64,000 nucleotides of DNA, taken from contig CM042090.1 in assembly GCA_023512835.1 (NCBI GenBank), positions 25,583,783-25,647,782 on the forward strand, written 5' to 3'. Numbering within the stretch: position 1 is the first letter of the stretch; every line of letters starts with the position of its first letter. Both the position numbers and the translations under genes were made by a program. Origin of the DNA: Taxillus chinensis. Taxonomy: Eukaryota > Streptophyta > Magnoliopsida > Santalales > Loranthaceae. A model generated the notes under the pieces. That model was given only the letters and a program-made list of their open reading frames with translations, was not told the DNA's origin and did not search any database. Positions 12,061 through 25,184 of this stretch are shown here, piece by piece.

Positions 12061-12764
12061 AGGTGACTATCATGGCTCCCCACGAGTTCACTCTAAGAGA
12101 TCGCTCTACGAGATTACCACTCAAGAGTTATGCTTGGGCTTACGATCTAGGTCCGCCGAGTTTAGTTCCTTGATTTTGAAAGGGAATTCTGTTTGTTGAG
12201 GGTGAGTCCTCATTTGTCTTTGAAGCTTAACTTGGTAGATCATGAGATGAATCCTCATGCCATTCCGATATACGGATAATCCCGTGAGTAAGAAGAACAA
12301 ACATGCTAGGATGTATGCTAATGATGCATGAAGATGCGTGAATGTATGTGACTTTATGATTAAGTTTGTGAATCCTTCTCCTCTGTCGGAAAGAGGCCAG
12401 GGGATGACTTGTGCTTTTTGTTCTCTCTTTGCTCCAAGAGACCGGGGCGCCATCTTTTCGATGTTGATATCCCCATGCATGGAATGTTCAAGAAAACTCG
12501 CTTTGGGGAATTTTGAAAAAGAATTTTGAGAAAAGTACATCATCATACACAACATGACTCATATTATCATAAGAGTTTAACAAGTCTTCCTTTTATAAAA
12601 ACAGTAATGATAATTTTTTAAGATATTGGTTTACAAAGTTGATCAAAGTGTACTCAAAACATGACCAATCCTTATTCATAGGCCACCTTTATTGGAGTAA
12701 CCGATCAATCCCTCGAGGTGCTTGAGATTCTATCAGTCGCTTTAGGTGACTTTGGATCCTGGTC

Positions 12765-12905
12765 CTTTTGTTTGGCTTTGTATTTTACCCTTAGTGCCCT
12801 TTCGGGTTTTCACTAAGTCCGCCTTAATCCTTCTCTTTTCACGAGCTTTGTATTTTACCCTTAGCGCCCTTTCGGGTTTTCACCAAGTCCGCCTTAGTTG
12901 CGACT
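12765..12905. repeat. Two-copy 70-bp direct repeat in the element's 3' region
   Basis: The segment GCTTTGTATTTTACCCTTAG followed by GCCCTTTCGGGTTTTCAC occurs twice in tandem, about 73 bases apart. No coding remnant is visible around it. Confidence 0.75.
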
Positions 12906-13189
12906 TCTTGTCTTTGTACCAAAAATGAATTTTTTGTTGTCATTTATATGAAGGAGATGATGAGCAGATTTGGACTCAATAGTAATGACTGTTTGGAGTT
13001 CTTTTGAAAGATGAAAGGCTCGTTTTTTTTTTTTTGGCCCTTTGGTGCCCCTTTTTGGTCTCTTTCTCGGGGAAAAGCTCCCTTACTGGAAAATAAGGAT
13101 ATATGAAAGGTTTAAGAACATGGAGAATTCTTTCAATAAATGACAATTTTAAATCCACTTTGGTACAAGAACGGAAACTAAACATAAAA

Positions 13190-14330
13190 TTTCTTTACAA
13201 GATCATCAGCATACGGTTCGGAGTTCGTTCCATCCATTTTGGTGAGGACAGTGCACCACCCGAGAATGCTCTTTTTACAACATACGGCCCCTCATAATTT
13301 GGAGTCCATTTGCCCGTGATCATGTCGATTGGTAGTATCTTTTTCAGGACCAGGTCTCCTTCTTAAATGCTCTTGGTCGACCTTTTGTTAAGCTAGCCAT
13401 CATTCTCTTTTATAAAGCGACCTCGGCAAACGGGCGGTGAATCGTTTCCCGTCAATTAGGTTCAACTGCTAAACGGTTCTAACCCATTCGGTTATCTAGC
13501 TTGGTATCCATGAGCACCCTCGGAGATGGGATTTCACTTCCACCGGTAAAACAGCCTCCATGCCATAAACTAAGGAAAATGGCGTTGCCCCTTAAGTCCC
13601 GGTGTGGTTCTATAGGCATGTAGTGCATATGGGAGTTTCTCGCCCAATCTTTGTACGTCTCGGTCATTTTTCGGATAATGTTCTTATATTCTTGTTTGCC
13701 GCTCTACCGCTCCGTTCATTTGAGGACGGTAAGGTGTAGAGTTGCATGTCGGATTTTGAACTGTTCACACAAATTGTCCATCATCCGGTATTCGGATTGG
13801 CAAAGATTATCTGTTATAATGTGCTCGGGAGCCCATAGCGGCATACGATGTTGTTGCGGACAAACTTAGTGATTACTGACCGAGTGACTTGGACGTAGGA
13901 GGCGCCTCGACCCACTTAGTGAAATAGTCGATGGCTACAAGAATGAATCTATGTCCATTGAGGCTTTTGGAAATATGGGCCCAATGACGTCCATGCCCCA
14001 CAATGCAAATGGCCACGAGATGTAAGCACGTGTAACTTGGATGGGGGTGCTTGAATGCGATCCCCATAAACCTGGCATTTAAGACATTTACGCACATGCT
14101 CGACGGTCCTTTTCCATAGTAACCCAATAAGAGCCCATCCTCATGATCCGCCTAGTTAGTGTATGCCCATTTGCAGAGATCCGCATGCCGTTGTGAACCT
14201 CATTGGTGACCCAGCTGCCTCATCTTTGTCTAAGCACCGCAAGAAAACTTGGTTATGGTGCGTCCGTATAAGATTGAACCGTCGAGGAAGTAATTGATGC
14301 TTGCTCGTCGATGTTTCTTTTTCTGCTTCG
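13190..14330 (-). pseudogene. Integrase domain of pol (remnant)
   Basis: A degenerate zinc-binding part lies near 14150-14060. The catalytic core reads NGHRFILVAIDYFTKWVEA (near 13960-13905) and ITDN (near 13800). MTETYKDWAR and EIPSPRVLMDTKL follow (13665-13480), and the C-terminal tail with GPYVVK and FSGGA lies near 13300-13230. This order is typical of Ty3/gypsy integrase. Frames shift several times. In the element it would insert the cDNA, giving the 5-bp ATGGG duplication. Confidence 0.85.
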
Positions 14331-14429
14331 AGGCCCCTACCGGATATGAGTCTTGGGACAGTTGTTTGATATCTTGATACCAAGGCTTGTTGTCGGTGTC
14401 AACATTGGTTACCATGTTTAAATGGGTTC

Positions 14430-14910
14430 CTTGTTCACATTGATGTCAAAGCATGGTATTTCAAGCACGTGTCCAATCGAAGGAGGGAGGCTAGAGTTGC
14501 TAAAGCATCGGGAATTCGATTATGCTCTCTTGACATGTGTTCAAATGTGATTTCATCAAATAGGTTAGCCATTTCACAAATCATTTGTCGGTAAGGAATC
14601 AACTTGTGATTTCGAGTTTCCCATTCCTTTCTAACTTGATAAATGACTATCCAATCATCGAATACTTGTAACTTTATTCCTTTACTCAAGCCTCTTGGAG
14701 GCCCATTACACAAGCTTCATATTCTGCTATATTGTTTGGCAAGGGAATGTCAACTTGGCGGCCATCGGAAAATGTACTCCGGATGGGGAAATTAGGACGC
14801 CCCATGCCATGACTGATAAGCTTGATGCCCATCAAACCACAGAGTCCATGTGTCCGACTCTTCATTTTCTTGGATGGTGTTGATGAATTCATCTTTGGGA
14901 AATCGAGATT
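14430..14910 (-). pseudogene. Second (archaeal-type) RNase H domain of pol (remnant)
   Basis: The stretch TWTLWFDG starts the domain, NNIAEYEACVMGLQEA (near 14760) carries the central Glu, VFDDWIVIYQV (near 14640) carries the Asp of the third motif, and REHNRIPDALATLA (near 14525) the last. A second RNase H between RT and integrase is a hallmark of the Tat lineage, so this domain supports the lineage call independently of the primer site. Confidence 0.82.
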
Positions 14911-14949
14911 GCCGGCCATAATCTTCCAAGGCTCGATCCGCTAGATAAT

Positions 14950-15330
14950 CGGCATGGCACTTCCTTTGATGGCCTTTTGAGGCACATAGACAAGTCATAT
15001 TCTGCAAGAGTAGCTGCCACTTAGCAATTCTTCCCGTCATGGATGGCTTTTCCAATAGGTATTTGAGCGGGTCATGTCTAGAGATGAGCCATGTGGTATG
15101 GTAGAGTGTATACTGTCTTAACCTTCGTGTTGTCCAAGTGAGGGCACAACAAGTCTTTTCCCAGAGGAGGACTTTTCCTCACAAGGTGTAAACTTCTTGC
15201 TCAGGATAGTAAATGATTTGCTCTTTCTTCCCCGAGGCATCATGTTGTCCCAAGACACAACCCATCGAGGTTTCTCGACATTAAGTACAAAATTAGAGGT
15301 TGACCAGACATCGGGGAACCAAAATTGGAG
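14950..15330 (-). pseudogene. First RNase H domain of pol (remnant)
   Basis: Directly after RT, recognisable pieces include KPSMTGRIAKWQLLLQ near 15050 and a preceding connection segment. This matches the C-terminal part of the gypsy RNase H that precedes the second RNase H in Tat elements. It is strongly broken and I could not place all four catalytic residues. Confidence 0.6.
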
Positions 15331-15399
15331 GGTTCATCAAATCCGCTTAATTGTATCAAAGGCCTCCCGACATTCTTTGTTCCACACTTGGGGCTATTC

Positions 15400-16300
15400 T
15401 TCGCAAAGACCTTGAAGACGGGTTCACAAGTCATAGTGAGTTGTAAATGAACCGAGCGATGTAGTTGAGTCTTCCAGGAATCCTCTAACTTCCTTGATAG
15501 TTTTGGCACAGGCATATCTTGGATGGCCCGACTTTATCGGGATCAATTTCAATTCCCCGTTGACCGACGATGAATCCCAATAGCTTGCCTGATGTAGCCC
15601 CAAAGGTACATTTGGCTGGATTTAACTTCAATTGATATCTTCGTAGTCCGTCAAGAGCTTACGCAACACTTCGACATGGTCCTTGTCTCCTTTTGATTTG
15701 GCGATCATATCATCAACATAGACCTCTACTTCTTTGTGCATCATGTCATGGAACAAGTGTTACCATGGCTCTTTGATAAGTTGCCCCAAAATTTTTGAGT
15801 CCGAAAGGCATGACATTGTAGCAAAAGGTGCCCCATATAGTATGAATGTAGTCTTTTCCTTGTGTTCGGATCCATCCGAATTTGGTTATAGCCAGAGAAT
15901 CCATCCATGAAGGAAAACATAGGATGCTTGCCGTGTTGTCACCAAAGTGTCAATGTGAGGCGTGGAAGTTATCTTTTGGACTAGCCCTATTGAGGTCGCG
16001 ATAGTCTACACACATACGGACCTTCCCCCTTTCTTTGGGCCCGTACGATATTGGCCACCCATTCTGGATAGTGGGCCACACTAAGGAACCCCGCATCCCA
16101 TTGCTTTTGACTTCTTCCTTGATCTTTAGTATCATCTCCGGTCTCATCCTCCTTAGCTTTTCTGACAAAGCTTACACTCAGTCTCAAGGGCAACCGGTGT
16201 TGACTATATCTATATCCAATCCCGGATATCTTTAGACCAGGCGAACACATCAATATAGGACTTGAGAAGATCAAGTAGCCGATGTTTGATATTGTTGGGG
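15400..16300 (-). pseudogene. Reverse transcriptase domain of pol (remnant)
   Basis: Motifs in order: DVFAWSKDIRD-like lead-in near 16240, KVRMCVDYRDLNRASPKDNF near 16000, and the catalytic YVDD (VYVDDMIAKSK) at about 15720-15709. This is the Ty3/gypsy RT signature. The segment between the motifs is recognisable but split over frames by short gaps. Confidence 0.88.
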
Positions 16301-17289
16301 ATTAAAGACCCCAATCTCAATTCTTTTGGCTCTGGTCGTTCAAGTTCACGATCGTGTGGGTCTTCACTAGGGATAGTGGCTTGGTCTTCTTTTTCTAGCA
16401 GAGTGGATGTCTTCGTAGCTCGGGATCTTCTAATGCTCCAGCCTTCCTCTATCTCGGCATATGCGTTCCCGCTTGGATTATGGTCAAGTCTTAAGCAACT
16501 CGTTTCCTCTTTTCTTACCATATCTTTGAATTTATCATACCGTTTGAAAAAGTCCGACTTACTTAACCATATATGATAATGCACATGCTATGAAATGCAA
16601 GAGGATGTTTTTGAAAAAGTTTCATTTTATTCAAACTTTCAAAAATAAGTTTACAAGGAAACTCAAAAATTAAAAAACAACAAAGAGAAAAACATTGAAA
16701 ATGTCCCAGAGAGTTCCTTGAACCGTTTACATGATAGGGAGGTCCAAGCTTTTCCGGTTGTCCGGTTGTTGTCTCGGGTCTCCTTGGCAAACCCGAACCG
16801 GTCACCTCTTCATTGTCATCCCCTATAGCGCCACTGTCTCTTCCCTCTGGTTTATAATCCCGCGCTCCCGAATGTAGCTCCGAGCGGTGGAAAAATCATC
16901 TTCTTCTTGGAAAGCTCTTTTCTCCCACTTAGCCAACTGGCTATCCCTTCTTCTTGAGGTCTCTAATGCGCCGGCTTCGGTGGGCTTGTAGCCTAGCCCA
17001 AATCTTCCAATTGTGCTTCAATGGTAATAGGTTCTTTGATCCCTTGTCCTTGCAAGCCCAATCCTTTTCCTACTTTTGGCCCGGCTCTTAACATGATCGA
17101 CGCTACCATCTTCGATGCCTTGGTAATTGTGTCCCATCGTCCCGATCGCTTGTAGGGTTTGGAAGGTAGGTTGCATTGACGACCTCGAATAGCGGAAGGA
17201 ACATTCCGGGATATCTTCACCGTTTCGATGTAGGGGACAGAGAGAGGTTTGGTGACAAGGATTTCTTCTCCGACACGCATAGAGTTTTC

Positions 17290-17815
17290 CGTCTACAATG
17301 AATTTAACCTTTTATGAAGGGTTGAGGGATTGCCCCCGCCGCATGAATCCATGGCCTTCCCAAAAGCAACTATAGTAAGGAGCGATATCCATGACTTGGA
17401 ACTCCACAGGAAAGTGCTTGGACCGATTTGTAGTGGTATATCTAGGGTTCCCACTACTTCGTTTTCCCCATCGAAAGCCCCGACAATCATGTTGGTGGGG
17501 CGGATGTAAGACGGATCCATTGGTAGTTGCCTTAAATGGGAGCTGGCATAATGTTCAGAGAGGATCCATTATCAATCAGACACGTAGATAATATGATCCT
17601 TGCATTTAACGAAATATGCAAAGCCTTGATGTGCCCAACACCTTCTTGAGGAGCTCTTCTTCGCCGAAGCCGAGAAAGTTACTCGCCACGATATTATTTG
17701 CAATCCCATCTAAGTTCTCCACGTAAATGGATGGAGGAACGTAAGCTTTGCTCAAGACCTTCATAAGGGTTTCCCGGTGTGGAGTAGAATCCATAAGCAA
17801 AGATAACAATGAGAT
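17290..17815 (-). pseudogene. Aspartic protease domain of pol (remnant)
   Basis: The catalytic Asp is visible in LIDNGSSLNIMP, with Asp-Asn-Gly at 17573-17565. Downstream come DPSYIRPTNMIVGAFDGENE and DIPLQIGPSTF, the usual second half of a Tat protease. Upstream, LMKVLSKAYVPP and GIANNIVASNFLGFGEEEL form the linker normally found between gag and protease in this lineage. Frames change between these pieces. Confidence 0.8.
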
Positions 17816-18249
17816 GCGAGCCAGGCGCGACTCAATTGATCAATGATGTTGTATTCACTCGTTTAATCGGCTTCGAAACTCGGACCTCCTCTCTCGAGAT
17901 AGAGGTATTTTTGTTAGCCGATATCGGTTTTGGAATGATATCTTGCTCTACGGCTTGCCTTTATCAGCTTTGTTGATTTCTTGCGGTGTGTATGAACGAC
18001 CACTTTTGTCTTCTTCTTTTGTAGGAACCCCCGCAATGACAGACTTGCATGATAGTTCCAAGGACCGTTTATCATCTTTGTATGGGAAAGGCGACGGCTC
18101 TAATAGTAAGGGTTTTGACCTTTGCATCAATAGTCGGCCTTGGCTTCTCCGTGTCTGGATAATTAGGGTTTCGGTGCCCCAGGCTTGGGTGCCACCGTGA
18201 CCTATCGGTGAGAGGTCATACAGACCTCACGATATACCTCCAGCTTTGA

Positions 18250-20060
18250 AATTTCTAGTCTCTTAGAGTTTAGCAATTCTTGACCGCTTTTGAAATTCTT
18301 CACATTCCTCTAAGTCGTGTCCATAAGCGTCTTGTGATAGAGGCATCGCTTCCTCCAGCTTGTTGCCCCTATTAGCATCGGTCACATCCTTGGTCACTAT
18401 GAATCCATTCTTGTGTAGGGTCATGAATAATTGATACTTGTCCGTCTTGATTGTGGAATCCTGTCTAGGAGAATTTCCATATTCGGCTATTACATGGGCA
18501 ACATTGCCCGAGTGTTCCTGAAGAGGGTTGGTACCCACATTGGGAGTGCCAGTCATTTTAGAGAAGTCCAACCATCCAAAGATCTCTTAAATGTTGTATC
18601 TTCCTTTTTAGGGCAAAACAACCTTCGTGTCAGTCCAATTCCACCTCCATGGTATGCGCAACCGGTATCGGCTTTGTACCAATCAAGGGATATGGAGGGC
18701 TTAACTTTTTAGGGGCACCGGACCGACAAGTCCCGCGCCAATAGCCGGTGTACGCCTCCGTGTATGTGATAGGAATTGGATCGAATTTCTCCTTTCCTGT
18801 TTTTTGCTTCGCCATGGCGTTTTGATTGCTCGATCGTGATTGGTTAGTTGAGTAAAAGTTCCCGCCTTGAGGCTGATATTGTGGGTTCGGGGCTTGAGCA
18901 ATGTAGGACACCTGTCGAGTTCCTCCATAACACCCGGTGTAGTTATTGTTGGGGTTGTTGGACCCGGCGCTATAGTCGGCCTTGGGTTGCCATACCGCCT
19001 GGGATTCTCCTTCTTTCTTTCGATTGAGGAAGAGGGCTTTCAAGCTTCATACTTGCTTCCCCGAGTTTTCCTTCCCTTATGCCACCTTCGATTCGTTCTC
19101 CTGAGGCGACCAGATCTGCGAGCTACTTGAAACATTCCCAATTAGTTTTGTAGTAAACCCCCTTCATGGTGCGATGAAGAGGGTAGTGAGTTCTCTTTCG
19201 GTGAGTGGAGGCTGAACATCCATTGCTGCCCTCTCCATCGTCGGGCATAAACTTTGAAGCTTTCATTACTTCCTTTTTCAAATGACCGTAGGCAACCGAT
19301 CTAACGCCGCTCGGTGACATGCTTGTATTGAGCTAAGAATGCCGTGGCGAGCTCACTCCATGTTCGATACGGCTACCTTCAAGTTGGATGTACCATCGTA
19401 GGGACCGCCGGTTAGGCTCTCCCCGGAAGCAAGCATTAAGAGTTTTCCATTATCCGCATGGGCCGCCATCTTGCGGCAAGACATGGTCACATGTGTTCTA
19501 GGACACCGAGTACCATTAACTTTTCAAAATCGGGCATCTTGAACTTGGAAGGAAGTACTATGCCCGGCACCAAGCATAAATCATGAGGATCGGTCCCCCA
19601 TATGTTTTCACCCCTCCACGCTTTTAGTCGGGCCTCGATGGATTTCCAATCGAATGGTTGAGTGAGGGATTCCACGGCCTCCATGATATTTGGGGTTGCC
19701 GCCCCATAGCAGTGGTGTAGGTGGGACTTGATGTGATGCCCCAGGAACCATGTTTGCTGGAGCATAGGCTCGTGAAGCATGTGGAGCTTGCTCTTGCTCC
19801 CGATTAATGGCCCCCGCAGTTGGGCTAGCTTCTCTCTCCGAAGTCGGCTGGCTAATGTCCATCATAGTCTTCAACTGGGCTGCACTTGGAGCATGCTTCC
19901 CCGATCTCTTCAGCCTGCTCAAGACCCGAAAACCATCCTCAGTATTTTTCGCCATTGGAGGAGATCCGGTGCCGGAAGACCTTAAGTTGTATGAGTGCCC
20001 AATTCGCCGAAAATCCTCTAGCAAACCTGGAGAATCTGGAAAGTTTATTTTGGTTCTCAC
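18250..20060 (-). pseudogene. gag: gag remnant of the Tat-like element
   Basis: Gag fragments run leftwards. The N-terminal part begins near 20060 (MRTKINFPDSPG) with a low-complexity linker. The core capsid part includes FKMPDFEK near 19540 and an arm reading MDVQPPLTERE-like near 19210 in split frames. A zinc-knuckle-like segment follows near 18690-18640 (FDPIPITYTEAYT upstream of a Cys-His-His-Cys pattern), and the C-terminal part continues to about 18260 (MDFSKMTGTPN). The order and motifs match Tat-lineage Gag. Several single-base shifts break the frame. Gag would form the particle that packages element RNA. Confidence 0.8.
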
Positions 20061-20329
20061 TTTTTAAGTATGAGTGCATGATATGCATGAGATGCAAAGA
20101 CACAAACTTTATTAAGTTGGAAACCAAACTTAACTTCAAAGGGTACAAACAACAAACCGAATTTAAAACAAGAAAAATGACATGAAATCCTTAAAACTAC
20201 ATGTTTAGGACAAGCTTTGATTATCTCCTAAGATCGTCTTCTTCGGAGGTTCCTTAGTCTTTCATTCTCCGTTCAAGCCTGTTGATACCATCCCCCTTGC
20301 CAATACGCCTTGCATGACTCTTCGCATCT

Positions 20330-21735
20330 TAGCCGCTTCCAACCGCTCCACCATCTTCGTATAGCTTCCCCTGTTCTTGCAACCGTTTGTCAGGAAACGG
20401 CGTTCTCTTGTAACAAGGATGTAGTTGATCTAGGACAACCACGGGTTCTTCATTAGAGGCCACCTCTTCACTGCAGTTGTCCGCTGTGTTGGGGAGAGGG
20501 AATAACTTCTCTTTCCATGCCTTGTATTCGATAAGACAGGAGTAGCATGTAGGTTGGCCTTGATTCGTCGAGGGTGGCCCAAGCTCGGATCTCAAAGATT
20601 GCCCGCTTTGCCCCAGGAGCTCCATATTCTCTATCACAGATTCCATTCCATGTAAGACCGGGACGATTTGTCGCCCCTCAAGTTGTCTTCCCACCTGTAA
20701 TGGTGCGTATGCGGTGCTTCCCCAAGGGCCAATTAGTGGGACCCAATTATAGCTGCCAGCCTATATAAGCATGCTTGATCTATGCATCCAGGGGGCCCTC
20801 CAAATGATATCCTCATCTCCTAGTGTATGGAACTTGTGCATCCAACCTTCCTTGTCATTGGGTAGCCGCCACCCACTGTTTAGAATATCTATCAAGGTTG
20901 TAGCGGTAGCGCATACACTTCCTTGAAGCGTGGAAAGATGCATGGGAAGTGACTCTTCAACCATGTGCATAGGAGAGGAAGACAACCTCCGAATTGTCCT
21001 CGGCCTCTTACTCGGATGTAGGATAAGGACCTAATGGTTTCAACTAAGATGGCAGAACAGGGATCATTTCCCTTTATCAATGCAGGACAAGTTCCAGGAC
21101 TTCCCCGTCAATGAAGTTTGGATTTCGAGGGAAAATGAGCGGACTATAGACAAAGAACAGTGAAAAGTATATGGGTCTCCTCTGAGTTAATGTTGCATCA
21201 TCCTCTTAAGAACTCCCATGGAACAACTTCATGCTTCCCATCATTTTGAATGATTGGAGGAACTTCTTTAGCTTGTATATCTAGGAGACAAGCCAAAGTA
21301 CGCCGACATGATTTTCGAGGATCATAGTTAAGATTGCCTTCTTTTGATCAACTTCTTGATCAAGAAGCCTTTGTATTCTTCAATAGTTGGGACCAAATCC
21401 ACGCCATTAAAACGAAGCACCTTCGCCTTGGATCCCGAGTTCACCGCGCAATGATCATGTTCTCATCTATTGGTAGTTGAGTTAGATGTAACATATCCCC
21501 AAAGTGCTTGATGTATACGGCTTGACTCCTTAAGACCACCTCCTCCATATAGATGTGAGTTCAGGAGCATGATTCTTTGGGAGCTTAATGTGTATGTCTC
21601 GGACCTTCGTGGCTCCTCTTGAGAAAAATTTCCCAAGTCCCTTTGGATTATCCTTGATGCAAGCGACCTCTTGAATGTTTTCTTTGTCCACCTTGTCGGT
21701 TAGAAGACGATCAAAGCGCCATGTTTCCTAAATGA
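20330..21735 (-). pseudogene. Extra ORF upstream of gag (DUF7745-like protein of Tat elements), frameshifted
   Basis: Conserved stretches appear in order on the minus strand. Near 21730-21550 is a segment including KVDKENIQEVACIKDNPKGL. Near 21050-20930 is IRSLSYIRVRGRGQFGGCLP followed by LLCTWLKSHFP. Near 20860-20780 is LGDEDIIWRAPWM, and near 20640-20370 a tail with YKAWKEKLFP and CYKRTPF. They resemble the plant-retrotransposon-associated protein now labelled DUF7745, encoded ahead of gag in Tat elements. Its function is unknown. The pieces are in different frames, so no intact protein can be made from this copy as given. The family name is from memory and should be checked. Confidence 0.6.
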
Positions 21736-22299
21736 ATGTGTGCAATGCTATGATATGCAATGAATGAGAATGAAGGGTTAGTAGACAATAATTGATAATA
21801 TATACAAGGGGTTAGTACATGGACAATATATACGAAGTTCAAGCAAGGCAAGTACACAAAGTCATAACAAGGCTCAAACACATGAAGGTCATGCCCTTAT
21901 GGGCTTTAAATCGCCTATCTTATTCATTGGTTCCCAAGCATTCCCTACTTAGCCTTGTACCACGAGGGCATTAACAAGAACTAAGAGGAGCCCCGTACCC
22001 CAAAGGGCATTAACGGAGGGGTCCTTCGTACCTCTTGGGGCATTAACAAGAAAGGACCACGCCAGTGAGACATTTCGGGTATTCCACGTAGACAAGCACA
22101 ACCAAGTCCACGTGGGCAAACCTTTACTAGCCTCTTCTAATCCCTGTTGTGTTAGAGAAAACCCGGGTATAGGGTTAGAGAAAGAGAGAGAAGCATGTAT
22201 GCATAGTTAAAAACAATTATAGAATAAAAAAAAATAAACGAAAAAGAAACAAGCAAGCAAAAATTCCAAAAATTGAGACCATGGCTGACTCTCACAACA

Positions 22300-22316
22300 G
22301 TCCCAAAGAGTCGCCA
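22300..22316 (-). other. Primer-binding site (tRNA-Arg type)
   Basis: On the minus strand, one base after the 5' LTR end, the sequence is TGGCGACTCTTTGGGAC. TGGCGACTC is the start of the tRNA-Arg-complementary primer site known for Ogre and other Tat elements. The agreement fades after about nine bases. It fixes the orientation of the element independently of the coding remnants. Confidence 0.82.
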
Positions 22317-23426
22317 CCGTCATCACCCGTTTTGACCGGGCTCAGACTGGCTTTTGTGAAAGGACTCCATGCTAGTTCATTCCATTGATCCTAGAGTCAT
22401 CCCTGCACAAGGCTCGCACAAACCATTAAAGAAAAGAAAAACACGGAGTCGCCACCAAACAAATTAAAGGTGTGATTGGGCACCTAGAAAAAGAAAGGTC
22501 TACGGTTCCGGAGAATTAGGTTCGGGGTCGGTTACGTGTGGGGAAGGAAGAAAAATTCTTGCACCCCCACAACGCCCACAATTGGTACCTAGTCTTATCT
22601 ATGGGTGTTTGCTGCTCTATTATTTATTCTAGAAAAGAGTTTTTGTATTTTTAATTTTAAGAAAAAAGAAAAGATTTAAGAATCTAGGCCTTAAAACAAC
22701 AAAAGAAAAAAGATTTTAATAAAAGTAAATAAAAAAGGGACATTCTAATTTTAGAAAAAGAATGTGGGATCTAGGCCCGTGTGACAAGATTGCATTTTTA
22801 TAAGAAAACAAAAAGTAATTTTCCTTTTTTAGAAAAGAAAACAAAAGCAATTTGAATTCAAATAAGAAAATACTCGCCACAATTGATATTGGTCCAAGTA
22901 GACTAGGATGTGAGCATCTAGGGCTCAACCCTCATGACCGCCGGGCCTTGTTTAAATTTTTCTAGAAGAGATTTGAGTTTTGTTTTTTTACATTTTATTA
23001 TTTTTTATATTTTCGTTTTTCACTTTAGAGATGAGGAAAAAAGGAAAAAGAGCAGTTTTGGGTTTTATGTTTGAAAACAATAGCAGAAAAAAAAAATAAG
23101 ATAAAATAAAATAAAAAGTAGAGAACCTGGAGGAAAGAAAATGATGCGGTGGGAGCCCCTTTTCCTTCGAGTAATGCCTTCAAAGAGTTTCCGAAAGCAC
23201 AAAGGTTAGAAAAAGAATTTTTCCAATGTCGGCTCCTCCCCGTGAAGACGAACAGTGATTCTGGGTGGTTTTTCCCTTAGAAAATGAGTATATCTCTCTT
23301 TATGATTCCCAGGATACTCTCTCTCTCCCTCTGGTTTTTATCTCTTGGAAATTTAGTCGAAAGCTCTCTCTCGAATAACCTCCCGATACTTGATAATTGA
23401 TGCCCCTCTTTGCCTCTTGGGGCGTC

Positions 23427-23434
23427 TATTTATA
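23427..23434 (-). promoter_or_regulatory. LTR TATA box (5' LTR)
   Basis: The minus strand reads CTATAAATAG, a strong plant TATA box, inside the 5' LTR. Transcription would start about 30 bases downstream near 23395, leaving a leader of about 1 kb before the LTR end. The same box is present in the other LTR at 8874-8881. Confidence 0.6.
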
Positions 23435-23967
23435 GGAATCCCAGGGGAGACGGCCCGTGCCTCGGCATTTATTGGATGCCTTACGGTCCCCATGAGTCAA
23501 CTACATCGTTCCAATGAATTAATGACTTCGAAATGGAATTCCGGTTCCCAGCCGATTTACAATAATTCACAGTTCCGTGCTTTGAAAAAAGGAGTCCAGG
23601 TGCAGAAAATAAATAAATCGTTTGAGATTATTTAATCCTCGTTGTACCTTGGACGCTTTGGTGGGTAAGGGCGAATGCATTTCCGGATGTATTAGAGCCG
23701 TTGGGAATTAATGGTCATGCAATCCCCGGGTCAACCGTGATGTCCCGAGGAAAATGACATTTAATTACGAGGTCTTCGTCCCTATGCTCAAAAAATGGAG
23801 TTCGAGACATTTGAATGTAATATTTGGAGACTCCTCAATTCCCACGCTTAAAAAGAGGGTTCCGAGACACTGTGGCATTTAATGCACTTAAAAAGAATTT
23901 TCGGAGTCCCGATGCTTTGGAGTCACTCCCGGCACAGAGGAGCTATTTTGGAGTTTTTCAAAATTAT

Positions 23968-24790
23968 TGACCAGGTTTGACCTCCGGATCTAGGCTTATT
24001 CCGGATCGGTGGCCTTATTCCGCATCTATAGGTCCTCATTCGTATTAACAAGTCCTTATTCATAATGAGCTATTCCGATCAATAGGTTTAGCTCGGATTT
24101 AACCAAGTTTGACCTCCGGATCGCGCTTATTCCGGATCGGTGGCCTTAGTCCACATCGGTAAGTCCTTATTCCGCATCGGTTGACCAAGTTTGACCACCG
24201 GATCTGGGCTTAGTCCGGATCGGTAAGTCCTTACTCCGCATCGATTGACCAAGTTTGACCTCCTGGATGCAGGCTTATTCGGATCGGTGGCCTTAGTCCG
24301 CATCGAAGTCCTTATTCGATCGGTTACCAGTTTGACCACCGGATCTGGGCTAGTCCGGATCCGAAGTCCTTACTCCGCATCGGTTGACCAAGTTTGACCA
24401 CCGGATTTGGGCTTAGTCCGGACTGTAAGTCCTTACTCCGCATCGGTTGACCAAGTTTACCACCGGATTTGGGCTTAGTCCGGATTTGTAAGTCCTTACT
24501 CCGCATCGGTTGACCAAGTTTGACCACCGGATCCGGGCTTAGTCCGGATCGAAGTCCTTACTCCGCATCGCTTGACCAAGTTTGACCACCTGGTTGGGCT
24601 TAGCCGGTTTGGGCTTAGTCCGGTTTGACCAAGTTTGACCACCGGATTTGGGCTTAGCCCGGATCCGGGCTTAGTCCGGATTTGACCAAGTTTGACCGCC
24701 GGATTTGGGTTTAGTCCGGATTTGACCAAGTTTGACCCCGGTTTGGGTTTAGTCCGGTTTGACCAAGTTTGACCACCGGTTTGGGTTTCC
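23968..24790. repeat. LTR tandem array, 65-bp then 40-bp units (right LTR)
   Basis: Counterpart of 9405-10197 with the same order of long units followed by short units. Unit number and short gaps differ between the two LTR copies, as expected for slippage or for assembly uncertainty in a tandem array. Confidence 0.85.
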
Positions 24791-25184
24791 CCAAAAATTT
24801 CCGTGTGTGGGCTCGGTCGCCACGTGGCGCCTCTACTTGGGCTTCCTTAGGCCTCTCTTGTTATCACTTGCTGTTAAGGAGAGTGCCTTTGTATATATAT
24901 TGGGCAAGTAGAAGCAAAACTGGCAATGTGGGACAAACATGCATATGAAGAACCAAAATTCGTGAAAAATTGGCAGATTTTTGGGGCAACTTCAAAAATT
25001 CATAACATTCTCCACAGAGCTCGGATTAGGGCCAAATTGGTCTTGTTTTGCTCTAAATTCTGTTATCTATCTCTTGAAATTGGAATCACTCCAAACGGAT
25101 CATCCATTTAAGAGAAAAGTGGGAAATACCGCACAGAGGTACATGATAAAGTGAGCATTCTGCCCGTCTATTCAAAAATTCATA

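Noticed and set aside
12121..12555. 144-residue minus ORF in the element's 3' region
   Set aside because: Lies downstream of integrase in non-conserved 3' UTR sequence; no domain recognised.
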